A stretch of 64,000 bases of DNA, from the NCBI GenBank assembly GCA_964459845.1, contig CAYWOC010000007.1, forward strand, positions 1 to 64,000, given 5' to 3'. Below, in pieces: positions 28,099-37,700 of the stretch; within the stretch, counting starts at the first letter, position 1, and the number at the start of each line of letters is the position of its first letter. This DNA is from CALZFJ01 sp964459845 (lineage in GTDB: Bacteria > Bacteroidota > Bacteroidia > Bacteroidales > Muribaculaceae). Under the pieces are notes generated by a model. It worked only from the letters and a program-made list of their open reading frames with translations, did not search any database and was not told the origin of the DNA. The position numbers were made by a program, and so were the translations under genes.

Positions 28099-28710
28099 CT
28101 ACTTCATTGCCTCCGCCTCTTCCGGATGCTCAGCAAGGAAGTCCTTAATCTTCTCCTGACGGTTCACTCCGCCGAAGAACTTCTCCACCTTCATCTTGCG
28201 CTGAAGTTGCATAAGTCCATAGAACATAGCTTCAGGGCGTGGAGGGCATCCAGGGATATACACATCCACAGGCAGAATCTGGTCGATTCCCTCTACCACG
28301 CAATATGAGCCTTTGAACGGTCCGCCCGATATTGTGCAGCCTCCGCAGGCTATCACATACTTCGGCTCTGCCATCTGCTCATATAGGCGGCGAAGAACTG
28401 GTGCCATACGGTGAACAATCGTGCCTTGAACCATTATATAGTCGGCTTGGCGTGGCGAGTTGCGCGCCACCTCAAACCCGAAACGTGCCATGTCATGACG
28501 AGCTGCGCCGAGGTGCATGAATTCGATTGCGCAGCAGCTTGTGCCGAAGCACAATGGCCATAGCGAATTGGCGCGTCCCCAGTTTATCAGCTTGTCAATT
28601 GAGCCAACGACCACATTTGCGCCGCTGGCATTAAGTTCTTCCACAAGTTTATCGATGTATTCGTTATCCTTGAAGTCATCCTTCTTCATTCCTTTGATAC
28701 TTACTTCCAT
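28099..28710 (-). CDS. nuoB: NADH-quinone oxidoreductase subunit B (N2 cluster)
   Basis: 203 residues from the ATG at 28710, which overlaps the nuoA stop by 10 bases; a longer in-frame extension to 28761 would lie fully inside nuoA and is unlikely. The cluster N2 ligands are visible: adjacent Cys in FGTSCCAIEFMH, then CGGC and PGCPPRPE. NuoB passes electrons to quinone. The overlap with nuoA suggests coupled translation. Confidence 0.94.
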   Translation of the reverse strand: MEVSIKGMKKDDFKDNEYIDKLVEELNASGANVVVGSIDKLINWGRANSLWPLCFGTSCCAIEFMHLGAARHDMARFGFEVARNSPRQADYIMVQGTIVHRMAPVLRRLYEQMAEPKYVIACGGCTISGGPFKGSYCVVEGIDQILPVDVYIPGCPPRPEAMFYGLMQLQRKMKVEKFFGGVNRQEKIKDFLAEHPEEAEAMK

Positions 28711-29075
28711 TGCAAAGCTCCTTTCCGCCATGCGTACGCAAGGCCTAAAATTAGAACACACAAGAAAACTCCCACACTGATTAGACCATTAGGGCCCAGG
28801 CTGCGGCATATCGCAGCCCACGGGAACAAAAATACGGTTTCCACATCAAACATTAGAAACAGAATTGCAAAGAGGTAGTAGCCCACTTTGAATTGCATCA
28901 TACTTTCTCCACGCGTCTCAACGCCACATTCGTATGCCTTTCCCTTCTGGGTTGTGAACGAGCGGGGCGAAATCAGCCCGGCAATGATAAGGGCGGCTGC
29001 CACAAGTCCCAGACCAGTGATAAGTGCCACTACCATCAATGTCGTGCTTTGAATACCGAATACAGATAATTCCAT
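28701..29075 (-). CDS. nuoA: NADH-quinone oxidoreductase subunit A
   Basis: 124 residues, three membrane helices, with KAYECGVETRGESMMQFKVGYY and the acidic FLMFDVETVFLFPW loop near the quinone chamber. It is the first gene of the complex I operon. The nearest consensus -7 element on this strand lies about 365 bases upstream, implying a long leader. No nuoE, nuoF or nuoG is present in the cluster. Confidence 0.95.
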   Translation of the reverse strand: MELSVFGIQSTTLMVVALITGLGLVAAALIIAGLISPRSFTTQKGKAYECGVETRGESMMQFKVGYYLFAILFLMFDVETVFLFPWAAICRSLGPNGLISVGVFLCVLILGLAYAWRKGALQWK

Positions 29076-29176
29076 AAATTTTTATACTTCTTTTTTTTAT
29101 TTTTTCTTCTAAGCCACTGGAAACAAAAAAATGAGCCTCGGGCATCTTCCGCAATCTTATTTCTAAGTTGCCTCAA

Positions 29177-29383
29177 TCAATCCCTGCGCTCACTCACTTG
29201 CGCTTCTTCACGAAACTTCAACACTCCGCCATTCTCCTCAACCATGCGTATATGGCATTGTGGCGATGCAATCTCGCCATCAAGCATATTTTTTCGATTT
29301 TGTCGGAATAAGTGTAGTTGTTCCATATTAATTAGTAAGCTATTTCCTGTTTTTATATCAGCACGATTAAGTCTCTCATTCAC
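29177..29383 (-). CDS. Possible 68-codon ORF in the nuoA leader
   Basis: GTG-started ORF on the nuo strand, 101 bases upstream of nuoA and about 50 bases after the predicted transcript start. The product is charged, without motif, signal or membrane helix. An internal ATG at 29326 would give 49 residues. It may be a real small protein, a leader ORF or chance. Confidence 0.25.
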   Translation of the reverse strand: MNERLNRADIKTGNSLLINMEQLHLFRQNRKNMLDGEIASPQCHIRMVEENGGVLKFREEAQVSERRD

Positions 29384-29438
29384 TTACAGATAGCCTAAAA
29401 ACAGCCACCTCAAGCCAATGAAAGTCTAAAATCGATTG

Positions 29439-29446
29439 CAAATATA
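29439..29446 (-). promoter_or_regulatory. Candidate nuo operon -7 element
   Basis: Minus-strand TATATTTG matches TAnnTTTG. No clear -33 TTTG is found. If used, the nuo transcript starts near 29435 and has a leader of about 360 nt. Confidence 0.4.
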
Positions 29447-29558
29447 CTAAATCTTTTTGTTTATTCACGCACTTTAAGGCAATTAATTATTGGCTTTTTT
29501 CACTGAAAAATTGGGCATTTATGCGACAAAGCCCTCTGCTGGGTCACCACTTTTAGCG

Positions 29559-29590
29559 ATTGTGGTTTTCTTGATTTATGCCTAACTTTG
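29559..29590 (+). promoter_or_regulatory. TonB receptor promoter, predicted leaderless
   Basis: ATTG (29559-29562), then 20 nt, then TAACTTTG (29583-29590). With the usual spacing the transcript would start at about 29594, essentially on the ATG at 29595, leaving no room for a ribosome binding site. Confidence 0.6.
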
Positions 29591-29594
29591 CAAA

Positions 29595-31913
29595 ATGAAA
29601 TTCAACATTTGTCGTCTCTTATTTTCATCTTTGCTTTCTGGTGTGGCTATGTGCGCATCGGCGGCTATTGCCGATGCCGAAGCTCAAGCTGAATACACAG
29701 AGCAGAAAGCCATACGCCTGTCGGAACTGTCGGTCACTGCCATCAAGCATGGAGCGAGGCTCAACGACGAGGCCATATCAGCCACAACTATCGGAAAGCG
29801 TGACATAGAAAAGATGAATATTGTGGATGCAAAAAATGCCAGCACAATAGTGCCTAATTTCTTCATCCCCGACTATGGCTCACGCATCACATCTTCGATT
29901 TATGTGCGAGGTATGGGCGCACGCATCGACCAGCCTGTGGTCGGCCTGAACATTGACAATGTGCCTATTATGAACAAGGACAACTACGACCTCGACCTGC
30001 TCGACATTGAACGCATAGAGATGCTGCGCGGCGCACAGGGCACACTTTTCGGGCGCAACACTATGGGTGGACTCATCAACATCTACACGCTGTCGCCTTT
30101 CAACTACCAAGGATTCAGGTTTATGGGCAGCTATGCCACTGCCGGCAGCTATCGCGTGGGCGCTTCTTATTACACAAAGATAAACGAGCGTCTCGGGGTT
30201 TCAGCCAACGCCTATTTCAATTCCTCCGACGGTTTTTTCACCAATCAGCACAATGGTAAAAAATGCGACTGGGAGCATCAGGGCAGCAGCCGCATCAAGT
30301 TGCAGTGGCGACCATCGCAAAACTTTAAGCTGGAAAATGTGGCATCACTATCTTTAGTGAGGCAAGGGGGATACCCTTATGAATACGTCAAAACTGGCGA
30401 GATAAACTACAACGACACCTGCTTCTACCGCCGCACGAGCGTGACCGACGGACTTACTCTGAGCCTCAACCTTGACCACATTTCCCTATCGAGCATCACG
30501 AGCTATCAATACATAAACGACAATATGACACTGGACCAAGATTTCTTGCCGCTGTCTTATTTCACTCTCACGCAGACTAAGCGCGAACATGCCATAACGC
30601 AAGACTTCATAGCCAAAAGCCGTCAGGACGGAAGCAATGGCTACGAATGGCTGTGCGGACTGTTCGGATTCTATAAACACACCCATATGGACGCTCCTGT
30701 CACATTTCTCGACTATGGGATCGACCAGCTTATCGAGGCTAATGCCAACCGTGCCAACGACCAATACCCTATACGCTGGGACACACGGCAGTTTCTGCTC
30801 GGCAGCAATTTCAGCACGGGCAACTATGGAATTGCCTTATACCACCAAAGCTCCTACTCACTTGGCGAGTGGAAATTCACTGCCGGCGTGCGTCTCGACT
30901 ATGAGCATGTGGCGTTAAGCTACCTGAGCCAATGCAACACCGGCTACCACATTTTCGACAATTACGCTCCCGAGCTTCCGGGAGGCGTAAAGCACGACAT
31001 TTCCACGCCTGAGTGGTGGATTGGGCTTCCGGAATATTCTCATGCCGACGTGAAAATCAACGATCCGGGCAATGCGTCGAAGTCATTCTGGCAGGTGTTG
31101 CCGAAATTGACCGTCGCTTACGCTCTGCACACCAAGTCTCCATCGCACATCTATGTTTCAGTGGCCAAAGGCTACAAAGCTGGAGGCTTCAACACCCAGA
31201 TGTTCTCTGATGTACTTCAGCAGCGTATCATCAACTCTATGGGCATCGGCTCAACCTATAAGGTGGAAGACATCATCACCTACAAGCCCGAACAGAGCTG
31301 GACATTTGAGGCTGGTTCCCATCTTGAATGGCTCGGCGGCGCGTTGCACACTGACGCCTCTGCGTTCTACATAAGCTGCACCGACCAGCAGCTCACCGTG
31401 TTCCCCGACGGCAACACCACCGGGCGAATCATGACAAATGCCGGGGAAACGCGCAACTGGGGCGTGGAATTTGCACTGAAAGCTCGTCCCTCCAAAGAGC
31501 TTGAGCTGGCATTTAGTTATGGATACACAAACGCTCGTTTCGTAAAATTCCACAACGGCAAAGAAGATTTTTCAGGTAAAGTTATTCCTTATGCGCCACA
31601 AAACACTATCTTTGCAAATGCCAACTATACGATTGCCGTCGGCAAGGATTGGCTGCAACGCATAATCGTCGGAGTCAACATTCGCGGCACTGGCAAAATT
31701 TACTGGAACGAAGCCAATGATGTGGCGCAAAACCTGTATGCGCTGCTGGGCGCATCAGTCAGATTCGAACAGCGGAATGTGTCGCTCGACTTGTGGGGGG
31801 AAAACCTCACCGACACTGGCTACCGCACATTCTACTTCGTGTCCATAAGCAATGCGTTTCTTCAGCGAGGGAAGCCTCGCCAGATCGGAGCCACGTTGCG
31901 GATCAGGATATAA
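29595..31913 (+). CDS. TonB-dependent outer membrane receptor
   Basis: 772 residues: signal peptide to about residue 24, a short stretch that may be the TonB box (IRLSELSVTAIK), plug domain about 45-165 (IYVRGMGAR, DNVPIMNKDNYD, RIEMLRGAQGTLFGRNTMGGLINI), then a 22-strand-type barrel ending RIRI. The plug lacks the carboxypeptidase-like extension of SusC proteins, so this is a siderophore, cobalamin or other small-ligand receptor rather than a glycan porin. The ligand is unknown. A lipoprotein gene follows after 48 bases. The start is fixed by the signal peptide. Confidence 0.9.
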   Translation: MKFNICRLLFSSLLSGVAMCASAAIADAEAQAEYTEQKAIRLSELSVTAIKHGARLNDEAISATTIGKRDIEKMNIVDAKNASTIVPNFFIPDYGSRITSSIYVRGMGARIDQPVVGLNIDNVPIMNKDNYDLDLLDIERIEMLRGAQGTLFGRNTMGGLINIYTLSPFNYQGFRFMGSYATAGSYRVGASYYTKINERLGVSANAYFNSSDGFFTNQHNGKKCDWEHQGSSRIKLQWRPSQNFKLENVASLSLVRQGGYPYEYVKTGEINYNDTCFYRRTSVTDGLTLSLNLDHISLSSITSYQYINDNMTLDQDFLPLSYFTLTQTKREHAITQDFIAKSRQDGSNGYEWLCGLFGFYKHTHMDAPVTFLDYGIDQLIEANANRANDQYPIRWDTRQFLLGSNFSTGNYGIALYHQSSYSLGEWKFTAGVRLDYEHVALSYLSQCNTGYHIFDNYAPELPGGVKHDISTPEWWIGLPEYSHADVKINDPGNASKSFWQVLPKLTVAYALHTKSPSHIYVSVAKGYKAGGFNTQMFSDVLQQRIINSMGIGSTYKVEDIITYKPEQSWTFEAGSHLEWLGGALHTDASAFYISCTDQQLTVFPDGNTTGRIMTNAGETRNWGVEFALKARPSKELELAFSYGYTNARFVKFHNGKEDFSGKVIPYAPQNTIFANANYTIAVGKDWLQRIIVGVNIRGTGKIYWNEANDVAQNLYALLGASVRFEQRNVSLDLWGENLTDTGYRTFYFVSISNAFLQRGKPRQIGATLRIRI

Positions 31914-31961
31914 ACGAACTATTAAATAACTTTTTTACTTATTTATATTTGATTATTTATT

Positions 31962-32801
31962 ATGATTAAAAAAATTTTTCCCCTTTTGGCTGTTATAGTA
32001 GCATTCGCTATGACCTCCTGCCTTGGCAACAAAGACGAGGAGCAGAAGCAATCCATCACAGTGAAATGCTATAACAAAATCAATGGCGACGACGGCGCAA
32101 CTGTATCGGCCGCCAACTACATCTATGACTTCGACTTTTTGAACGGAACTGTCGATGTCACGACTTTCGACACCAAGATATGCGCCACATCATTCAAGAT
32201 TTGTGGGCTAAAACTTGAGATGAGTGCCGACAAAGGCTACACATTCTCGGCTACCGCGCCCAAAGTCACCGACTTACAAGGCAATTCTCTCAACACAGTA
32301 ATGATAAGCAACTTCTATGGCCAATATGGAGGTCCTACTTTGAAAGTGCGCTATGATGTGAACGGTGAGACAGAGGTATTCGCATCCCCAATCGAAGACC
32401 TATACCAATTCAGCACCACTACAACCCAAAACGGCAGCGACCTGTTCACTTGGGATGATGCTACCTACGACATCCTTTATAACTTCACCGACAACACAGC
32501 GAAACTTACCATCAAAAACATTAAGTTTGCAGAAAAAATGCCGCTCACTTTGACTGAAATGGTGGTAGAAGGATTGACTGTAACTCCTACGACCGACGGA
32601 TTGAAGGTCTCGGTGAAAGAGGCTACCCCTAAGATTGGCGACAAGCCTTATCCAAACTATGTAATCACCGACCTCGAAGGTTTTGTGACACCAAACTTCT
32701 CGGCTGCAAAATATTTCCTTGCCGACCAGCTCAACATGAAGTTCAAGTGCATGGGATACGATGTGAATGTGAATGCTTTCACATTCGAGCAAGCAAAATA
32801 A
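31962..32801 (+). CDS. Lipoprotein of unknown function, paired with TonB receptor
   Basis: 279 residues. Lipobox MTSC with lipidated Cys20, followed by LGNKDEE, the acidic pattern linked to surface export in Bacteroidota lipoproteins. The rest is rich in beta-strand-like segments with many Thr, Asp and Phe, no known catalytic motif. Placed directly after the receptor gene and before a terminator, it is probably a surface-exposed binding partner of the receptor; this is inference. A HmuY-like ligand-binding role is one alternative. Confidence 0.7.
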   Translation: MIKKIFPLLAVIVAFAMTSCLGNKDEEQKQSITVKCYNKINGDDGATVSAANYIYDFDFLNGTVDVTTFDTKICATSFKICGLKLEMSADKGYTFSATAPKVTDLQGNSLNTVMISNFYGQYGGPTLKVRYDVNGETEVFASPIEDLYQFSTTTTQNGSDLFTWDDATYDILYNFTDNTAKLTIKNIKFAEKMPLTLTEMVVEGLTVTPTTDGLKVSVKEATPKIGDKPYPNYVITDLEGFVTPNFSAAKYFLADQLNMKFKCMGYDVNVNAFTFEQAK

Positions 32802-32886
32802 GAAGCATTCAACGCCGTCAATGCGCCATTGCTATACATAACACCTAAGCAGGCAATGCCACGCAACAAGTTTTAGAAAATACAAT

Positions 32887-32931
32887 AAAAGGGAGCGCCT
32901 CATAATGTAAATTTCGAGGCACTCCCTTTTT
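32887..32931 (+). terminator. Terminator of receptor-lipoprotein operon
   Basis: Stem AAAAGGGAG-x-GCCTC / GAGGC-x-CTCCCTTTT with one mismatch, followed by a T-run on the plus strand. Confidence 0.85.
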
Positions 32932-32989
32932 GCAGCAATAATTTACTGCCATTTCACACAATTTTATGAAATATATGGCTTAAAATTAA

Positions 32990-32997
32990 AAACTTTG
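32990..32997 (+). promoter_or_regulatory. Weak -7 element before the sigma factor
   Basis: AAACTTTG differs from TAnnTTTG in the first base. It ends about 28 bases before the sigma factor ATG. No -33 TTTG; weak support. Confidence 0.3.
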
Positions 32998-33025
32998 CAC
33001 TAAATTAGCGGAATATTTGATATTG

Positions 33026-33586
33026 ATGGCAGCAAAGTATATTTATAATGAAGAAGAAATCGTGGCACAACTGCACGATCCGGACAAATGCCGTGAGGCA
33101 TTTTCCAAAGTCATTGCACACTATAGCGAACCGCTATATTGGCAAATCCGGCGTATGGTGCTGAACCACGACGACACTAACGACTTGCTGCAAAACACTT
33201 TCATCAAGGCTTGGACCAACATCGAGAACTTCCGAGGAGATGCCAAGCTATCGACTTGGCTCTATAAAATCGCCATCAATGAATCCATAACCTTCATCAA
33301 TAAAGAGAAAGCCAAGAACAACATATCTATCGACGAAGACGATTCGTTTCTCATCAATAATCTGAAGGCCGATGATTGGTTTGATGGAGACGAATTGAAG
33401 CTGCAACTACAAAAAGCAATCAATCAACTGCCAGAGAAACAGCGTCTTGTTTTCAATATGCGATATTTCGACGAGCTTAAGTATGAGGAAATTAGTGAGA
33501 TTTTAGGCACCACAGTAGGTGCGCTGAAAGCCTCCTATCACCATGCGCTGAAAAAAATTGAGCAATTTTTTTCTGAATCCAATTAA
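33026..33586 (+). CDS. ECF-family RNA polymerase sigma factor
   Basis: 186 residues from the ATG at 33026 (the frame extends three codons upstream to a TTG that is unlikely to be used). Region 2 has NDLLQNTFIKAWTNIENFRGDAKLSTWLYKIA and region 4 has LPEKQRLVFNMRYFDELKYEEISEILGTTVGALKASYHHA, the helix-turn-helix that reads the -35 site. It belongs to the sigma-70 ECF group and probably directs its own operon. The next gene starts 34 bases after its stop. Confidence 0.9.
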   Translation: MAAKYIYNEEEIVAQLHDPDKCREAFSKVIAHYSEPLYWQIRRMVLNHDDTNDLLQNTFIKAWTNIENFRGDAKLSTWLYKIAINESITFINKEKAKNNISIDEDDSFLINNLKADDWFDGDELKLQLQKAINQLPEKQRLVFNMRYFDELKYEEISEILGTTVGALKASYHHALKKIEQFFSESN

Positions 33587-33620
33587 ACCTTTTCAATCCT
33601 ATTCAGTCAAAGTTATCGAA

Positions 33621-34022
33621 ATGAAAGAAAACAACGACATATTATCACAGATAGGCAAAGACTCGGGATTTAAAGTTCCAGAGAATTACTTTAGTGATTT
33701 TGCCGCGAAGATGGCTGAAAATCTGCCTGAGCAGAAAATTAAGCCTCTTCCAAAGCCATCTACTTGGCTTCGCATTCGCCCCTACGTCTATATGGCGGCT
33801 ATGTTCGCCGGAATTTGGTGTATGATGCAGATTTTCAACGGAATCAGCAACCACGAGAAAGGCATCTACAATCCAGAGATTGTGGCAGGATTCCAGAACG
33901 ATGCTAATGTGGATGACTTTATGCTTCATGGCGATGTCTCAGAATACGACATTCTCACCTACGAGGATAGCGTGGCTGCCGAAGAGCAACAAGCCATCAG
34001 CATCGACAAAGCGACTGAATAA
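33621..34022 (+). CDS. Single-pass membrane protein, possible anti-sigma partner
   Basis: 133 residues from the ATG at 33621. The N-terminal part has FKVPENYFSDFAAKM, a pattern I associate with small proteins next to ECF sigma genes in Bacteroidota, then one membrane helix at about 52-72 and an acidic C-terminal part. By position and topology it may hold the sigma factor at the membrane, but there is no recognised anti-sigma domain, so this is inference. Confidence 0.6.
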   Translation: MKENNDILSQIGKDSGFKVPENYFSDFAAKMAENLPEQKIKPLPKPSTWLRIRPYVYMAAMFAGIWCMMQIFNGISNHEKGIYNPEIVAGFQNDANVDDFMLHGDVSEYDILTYEDSVAAEEQQAISIDKATE

Positions 34023-34094
34023 AAATTGCGGACAGAACCACTGTTCTTCACTCGTTCTGTTCTTCATAAAACGAACTTTTAATCTCACAGAGTT

Positions 34095-34568
34095 ATGAAA
34101 ATCAAGCATATTTTCATCTTTGCAATAGTGTGCGCCCTTTCGGTAAGCGCGATTCAAGCTCAAAACAATAAAGCCAACAACCGCGCCAAATGGCTGAAAG
34201 AAGTGCGAGAATACAAATACGACAAGTTGATAGAAGAAACCGAGATGACCAAGGCTCAGCAAAATGAGTTCTTCCCATTGTACCGCGCTATGGAGCAGGA
34301 AATATATCAAGCCAATGTTGAAGCCCGGCAGATGGAATCTAAAATCACCAATTCCAAAAGCGATGTCAGCGATGCCGAATATGAAAAAGCTGCCGACGCA
34401 CTTGCAGAGGTCAAATCTCGTGAGGCTCAGATTGAGCTTGAATACTATCACAAGTTTGAAAAAATCCTGTCTAAAAAGCAGCTTTTCAAGCTGAAACGCG
34501 CCGAAAACCGCTTTGCCCGCGATATGCTTGGACACTATAAGCGAGGTCAAGCCACTAAAAAGAAATGA
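34095..34568 (+). CDS. Periplasmic Spy/CpxP-like helical protein
   Basis: 157 residues: signal peptide to about residue 23 (SAIQAQ), then an almost fully helical charged protein with MTKAQQNEFFPLYRAMEQE, resembling the LTxxQ segment of Spy/CpxP-type chaperones and stress sensors. It is the third gene of the sigma factor operon and is followed by a strong terminator. A role in envelope stress sensing is plausible but unproven. Confidence 0.65.
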   Translation: MKIKHIFIFAIVCALSVSAIQAQNNKANNRAKWLKEVREYKYDKLIEETEMTKAQQNEFFPLYRAMEQEIYQANVEARQMESKITNSKSDVSDAEYEKAADALAEVKSREAQIELEYYHKFEKILSKKQLFKLKRAENRFARDMLGHYKRGQATKKK

Positions 34569-34661
34569 CACATTATTAATGCTCAAAAACAAAACATATC
34601 CAATATAATTATATATATTGCGGCTTCATTCAAAAAAACTAACTTTCTTTTTTTACAAAAT

Positions 34662-34718
34662 ACCCGAATCCTTTTGTTATAATCAAACGATTATCATTTA
34701 AGATTCGGGTTTTTTTAT
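34662..34718 (+). terminator. Terminator of the sigma factor operon
   Basis: 9-bp perfect stem ACCCGAATC (34662-34670) / GATTCGGGT (34702-34710) followed by TTTTTT. The T-run overlaps the -7 element of the next gene. Confidence 0.8.
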
Positions 34719-34726
34719 TAACTTTG
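34719..34726 (+). promoter_or_regulatory. -7 element for the alpha-2-macroglobulin gene
   Basis: TAACTTTG, a full match to TAnnTTTG, 46 bases before the ATG. No TTTG at the -33 distance, where the terminator stem lies instead. Confidence 0.5.
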
Positions 34727-34772
34727 AAAAATCAACCATCCTTCTTTAATCTAACTAACTGCTATTTCTGTT

Positions 34773-37700
34773 ATGAAAAGATTATTCGTAGTAATCGGTC
34801 TATTATTTTTTTATCTGACAGTCACTGCTGCCAGCAACAAGAAATCGGATGTCCCCGACTTCAACTATCCTAAAAAAGTAATTTCAAATGCCGAGGGCAA
34901 CCTGTCGGCTGCAATCAAGAGTGGCGACGGCACAGCCACTCTGAAATATCTTGTGCAATCGACATTAGCTAAAAGCATAATCGCCACAGACGAGGTGCAG
35001 CCGCTCACCGAGCGCATCGACAGCATTGCGCAATTGCAGAGCGATGCCGCCATCAAATCCATGCTTTACTACTTCGAAGCACGCGTAATGCACCAATATT
35101 ACACCCAGAACAAATGGACCATCAAAAGGCGCAAAGCTCTTGATGATGCCACCGACATGAAAGAGTGGAGCTATCAGCAATTTGAATCCGCAATCCTAAA
35201 ACTTTTGGACGAAGCGATGAAGAACAAGGACGCTCTGCTCAGCACCAATATTGATGCCTATGGAGACATTATAGAATATAACGAAAATTCACACATATTC
35301 TATCCCACTATGTATGATATGCTGTGCTGGAATGCAATAGGCATCATCGGCACATTCGAGAGCAACAAGACATCAAAAGCATTGGAGACAAGCATCTATG
35401 CATCTATCAAAAAAGCCCATACCAGCGATTATGGACCGCTGCTTAAAGCCACAGTTGCCAACATAAAAAGCGAGGATTTCAAGTCGCTGCGCAGCATATA
35501 CGACAAGTATATTCCGCTGACAGATATGGCATATCTTGCTATCAACGGGTTCGAAGAACAGCCCCCGATAAAACGCTATGAAATCAATGCCGAATTCCTG
35601 AAAAAATACCCTAAATCCATTTTTGTACCCAATGCCGAGGTTGCATTAAAAGAACTTGAATGCAAGCAATTAAACATATCCATTAATGATAGCTTCACCT
35701 CGGCCGATTCCATAAAGATTGAATGTTTCAACAAAAATACCAACGACTTCACTGTATATATCTTCCGCATTCCCGACAATGTGAAAGACCTGCATTCCTA
35801 TAAGGGCAATTTCAAAGATATGCAGTGCGTGGGCAAAATTCCTGTACACACAGATGGCACTATTCCATTCAACGACACTACCTCAGTCAAAGCCAAGCCT
35901 CTCGCCTATGGTCGCTACTTTGCATTTTGCGACCTCGCCCCGAAATCTGCCAAGAGCATGGACAAGAAGCTGAAAGATGTCAGCCGATACGAATTGTGCC
36001 AGTTCAAAGTTTCCGACATTCTGCTGTTCTCTGCCACAACCGAGCCAAACACTTGCCGCATTTTTGCTGTCAATGCCATCAGCGGGAAACCGATGAAAGA
36101 TGTGGCAATATCTGTCGAAGACGGAGCTGCTATCCGCACCAACTCCGACGGCTATGGCATAATCAAAAAAAAGAAAAAAGGATCAAACTACCATTTCAAT
36201 ATAACAGCATCCTACGGAAACGACCGATACACGGATTTTCGTGCAAGGTTTTTCCGTGCAAGCAAATATAATGACCGGTTATGTGCTAAAATTTTCACCG
36301 ATTTGGCGATATATCACCCTGGCGACACCGTAAGATTCTCGGCACTGTGCTACCACATGTCTGAGAAAATGGCAGTTGCCAATAATACGAAAATCAATAT
36401 CGAGTTCCGCGACAGAAATTACGAACTAATCGACACTATTTCTGCCACTACCGACGATATGGGCAGATTTTCTTCTCAGTTCTTAATTCCACGCGACCGC
36501 ATGAACGGTATGTTCTGCATATCAGTAACAACAAATGCCAACACTGATAAAGAGGTGAATCTATGTTCTCATAGCATCAATGTGAGCGAATACAAGACCC
36601 CTACATTCTATGTAGAGACCGATGGCTCGAAGAAAATTTATGACCCGTCAAAGCCTGTGGTCATCACCGGAAAAGCCGTCACCTATGTTGGTGTGCCTGT
36701 TGCTAATGCCGATATCGTTGCTGAATTAAGTTCCATAGAATTTTCTTGGTTCCGCTCATTCAACGATAAAATACATATGCACACATTCCATGCCAAGACT
36801 GCTGCCGATGGTATCTTCTCAATCACAATACCTTGCGACTCGCTGGCCTTCGATAATCAGGATGTTGATGACGACGATATAGCGTACGGTGCTTTCGTTG
36901 GCTATGAATTGGGCATCGACATCACCTCATCCGCCGGCGAAACTCAATCAGCAGCCAAGACATTCTATCTAAAAAAAATCTGCACAATACGCAGCACGGC
37001 AGATGATTTCACATTCAATGCCGACAACGGCATCAAGCTGCCACTTGAAATACGCAATACCGACGACGACAAGAAAATAGCTTGCCGTTACTCTATTGTC
37101 GATAATGTATCAGGCAGCATAGTAGCTAACGGCACTTTCACGTCCGACTCCACCATAATCTTTCTCCAAGATGTGAAATCGGGCAAATATATGCTCACCG
37201 TGAGTGCGCCCGGTGCGAGCGATTTCAAGTCGAGTATCGTGCTGTTCCACTCTGCCGACAAGATGCCTCCTATGGATTCTCCTTTGTGGATTCCTGAATG
37301 CAACACAAGCATCGACGATAACAATAATGTGACAATTAAGCTCGGCACATCTTATGCCGACAGCTATGTCTATTGTGTGGCAAGAAGCCGAAATAAAATA
37401 ATTTCCGATGGTTGGTTGAAACTAAATCAAGGCATCAACACCCTGAAATACAATATTCCGAAAGATGAAAACGAATTTCTCGACATTAAATTCATAACCG
37501 CAAGGGATGGCTTGTCATATTCCAAGAATTTACGCATCAATTCGCAATACAAGCAAAATCGCATCACCATTAAGCCTACAGCTTTCCGCGACAATCTTGT
37601 GCCTGGCACACCTGAGCGATGGACATTCCAGCTCACGACAGCCAAAGGGCAACTTGCGCAAGGGGCTATGCTATGCGAAATGTACGACAAAGCTCTCGAC

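Larger units (their letters stand above)
29076..29594. other. Divergent intergenic region nuoA / TonB receptor
   Basis: About 520 bases. It holds the candidate nuo -7 element and possible small ORF on the minus strand, a weak short hairpin followed by T7 on that strand (about 29128-29145), and the TonB receptor promoter at its right end. I see no RNA gene. Confidence 0.5.

Noticed and set aside
28711..28761. N-terminal extension of nuoB
   Set aside because: Would lie wholly inside nuoA; the ATG at 28710 gives the family's normal start and a typical short overlap.
33017..33025. TTG start for the sigma factor
   Set aside because: The ATG three codons later gives the usual N-terminus.
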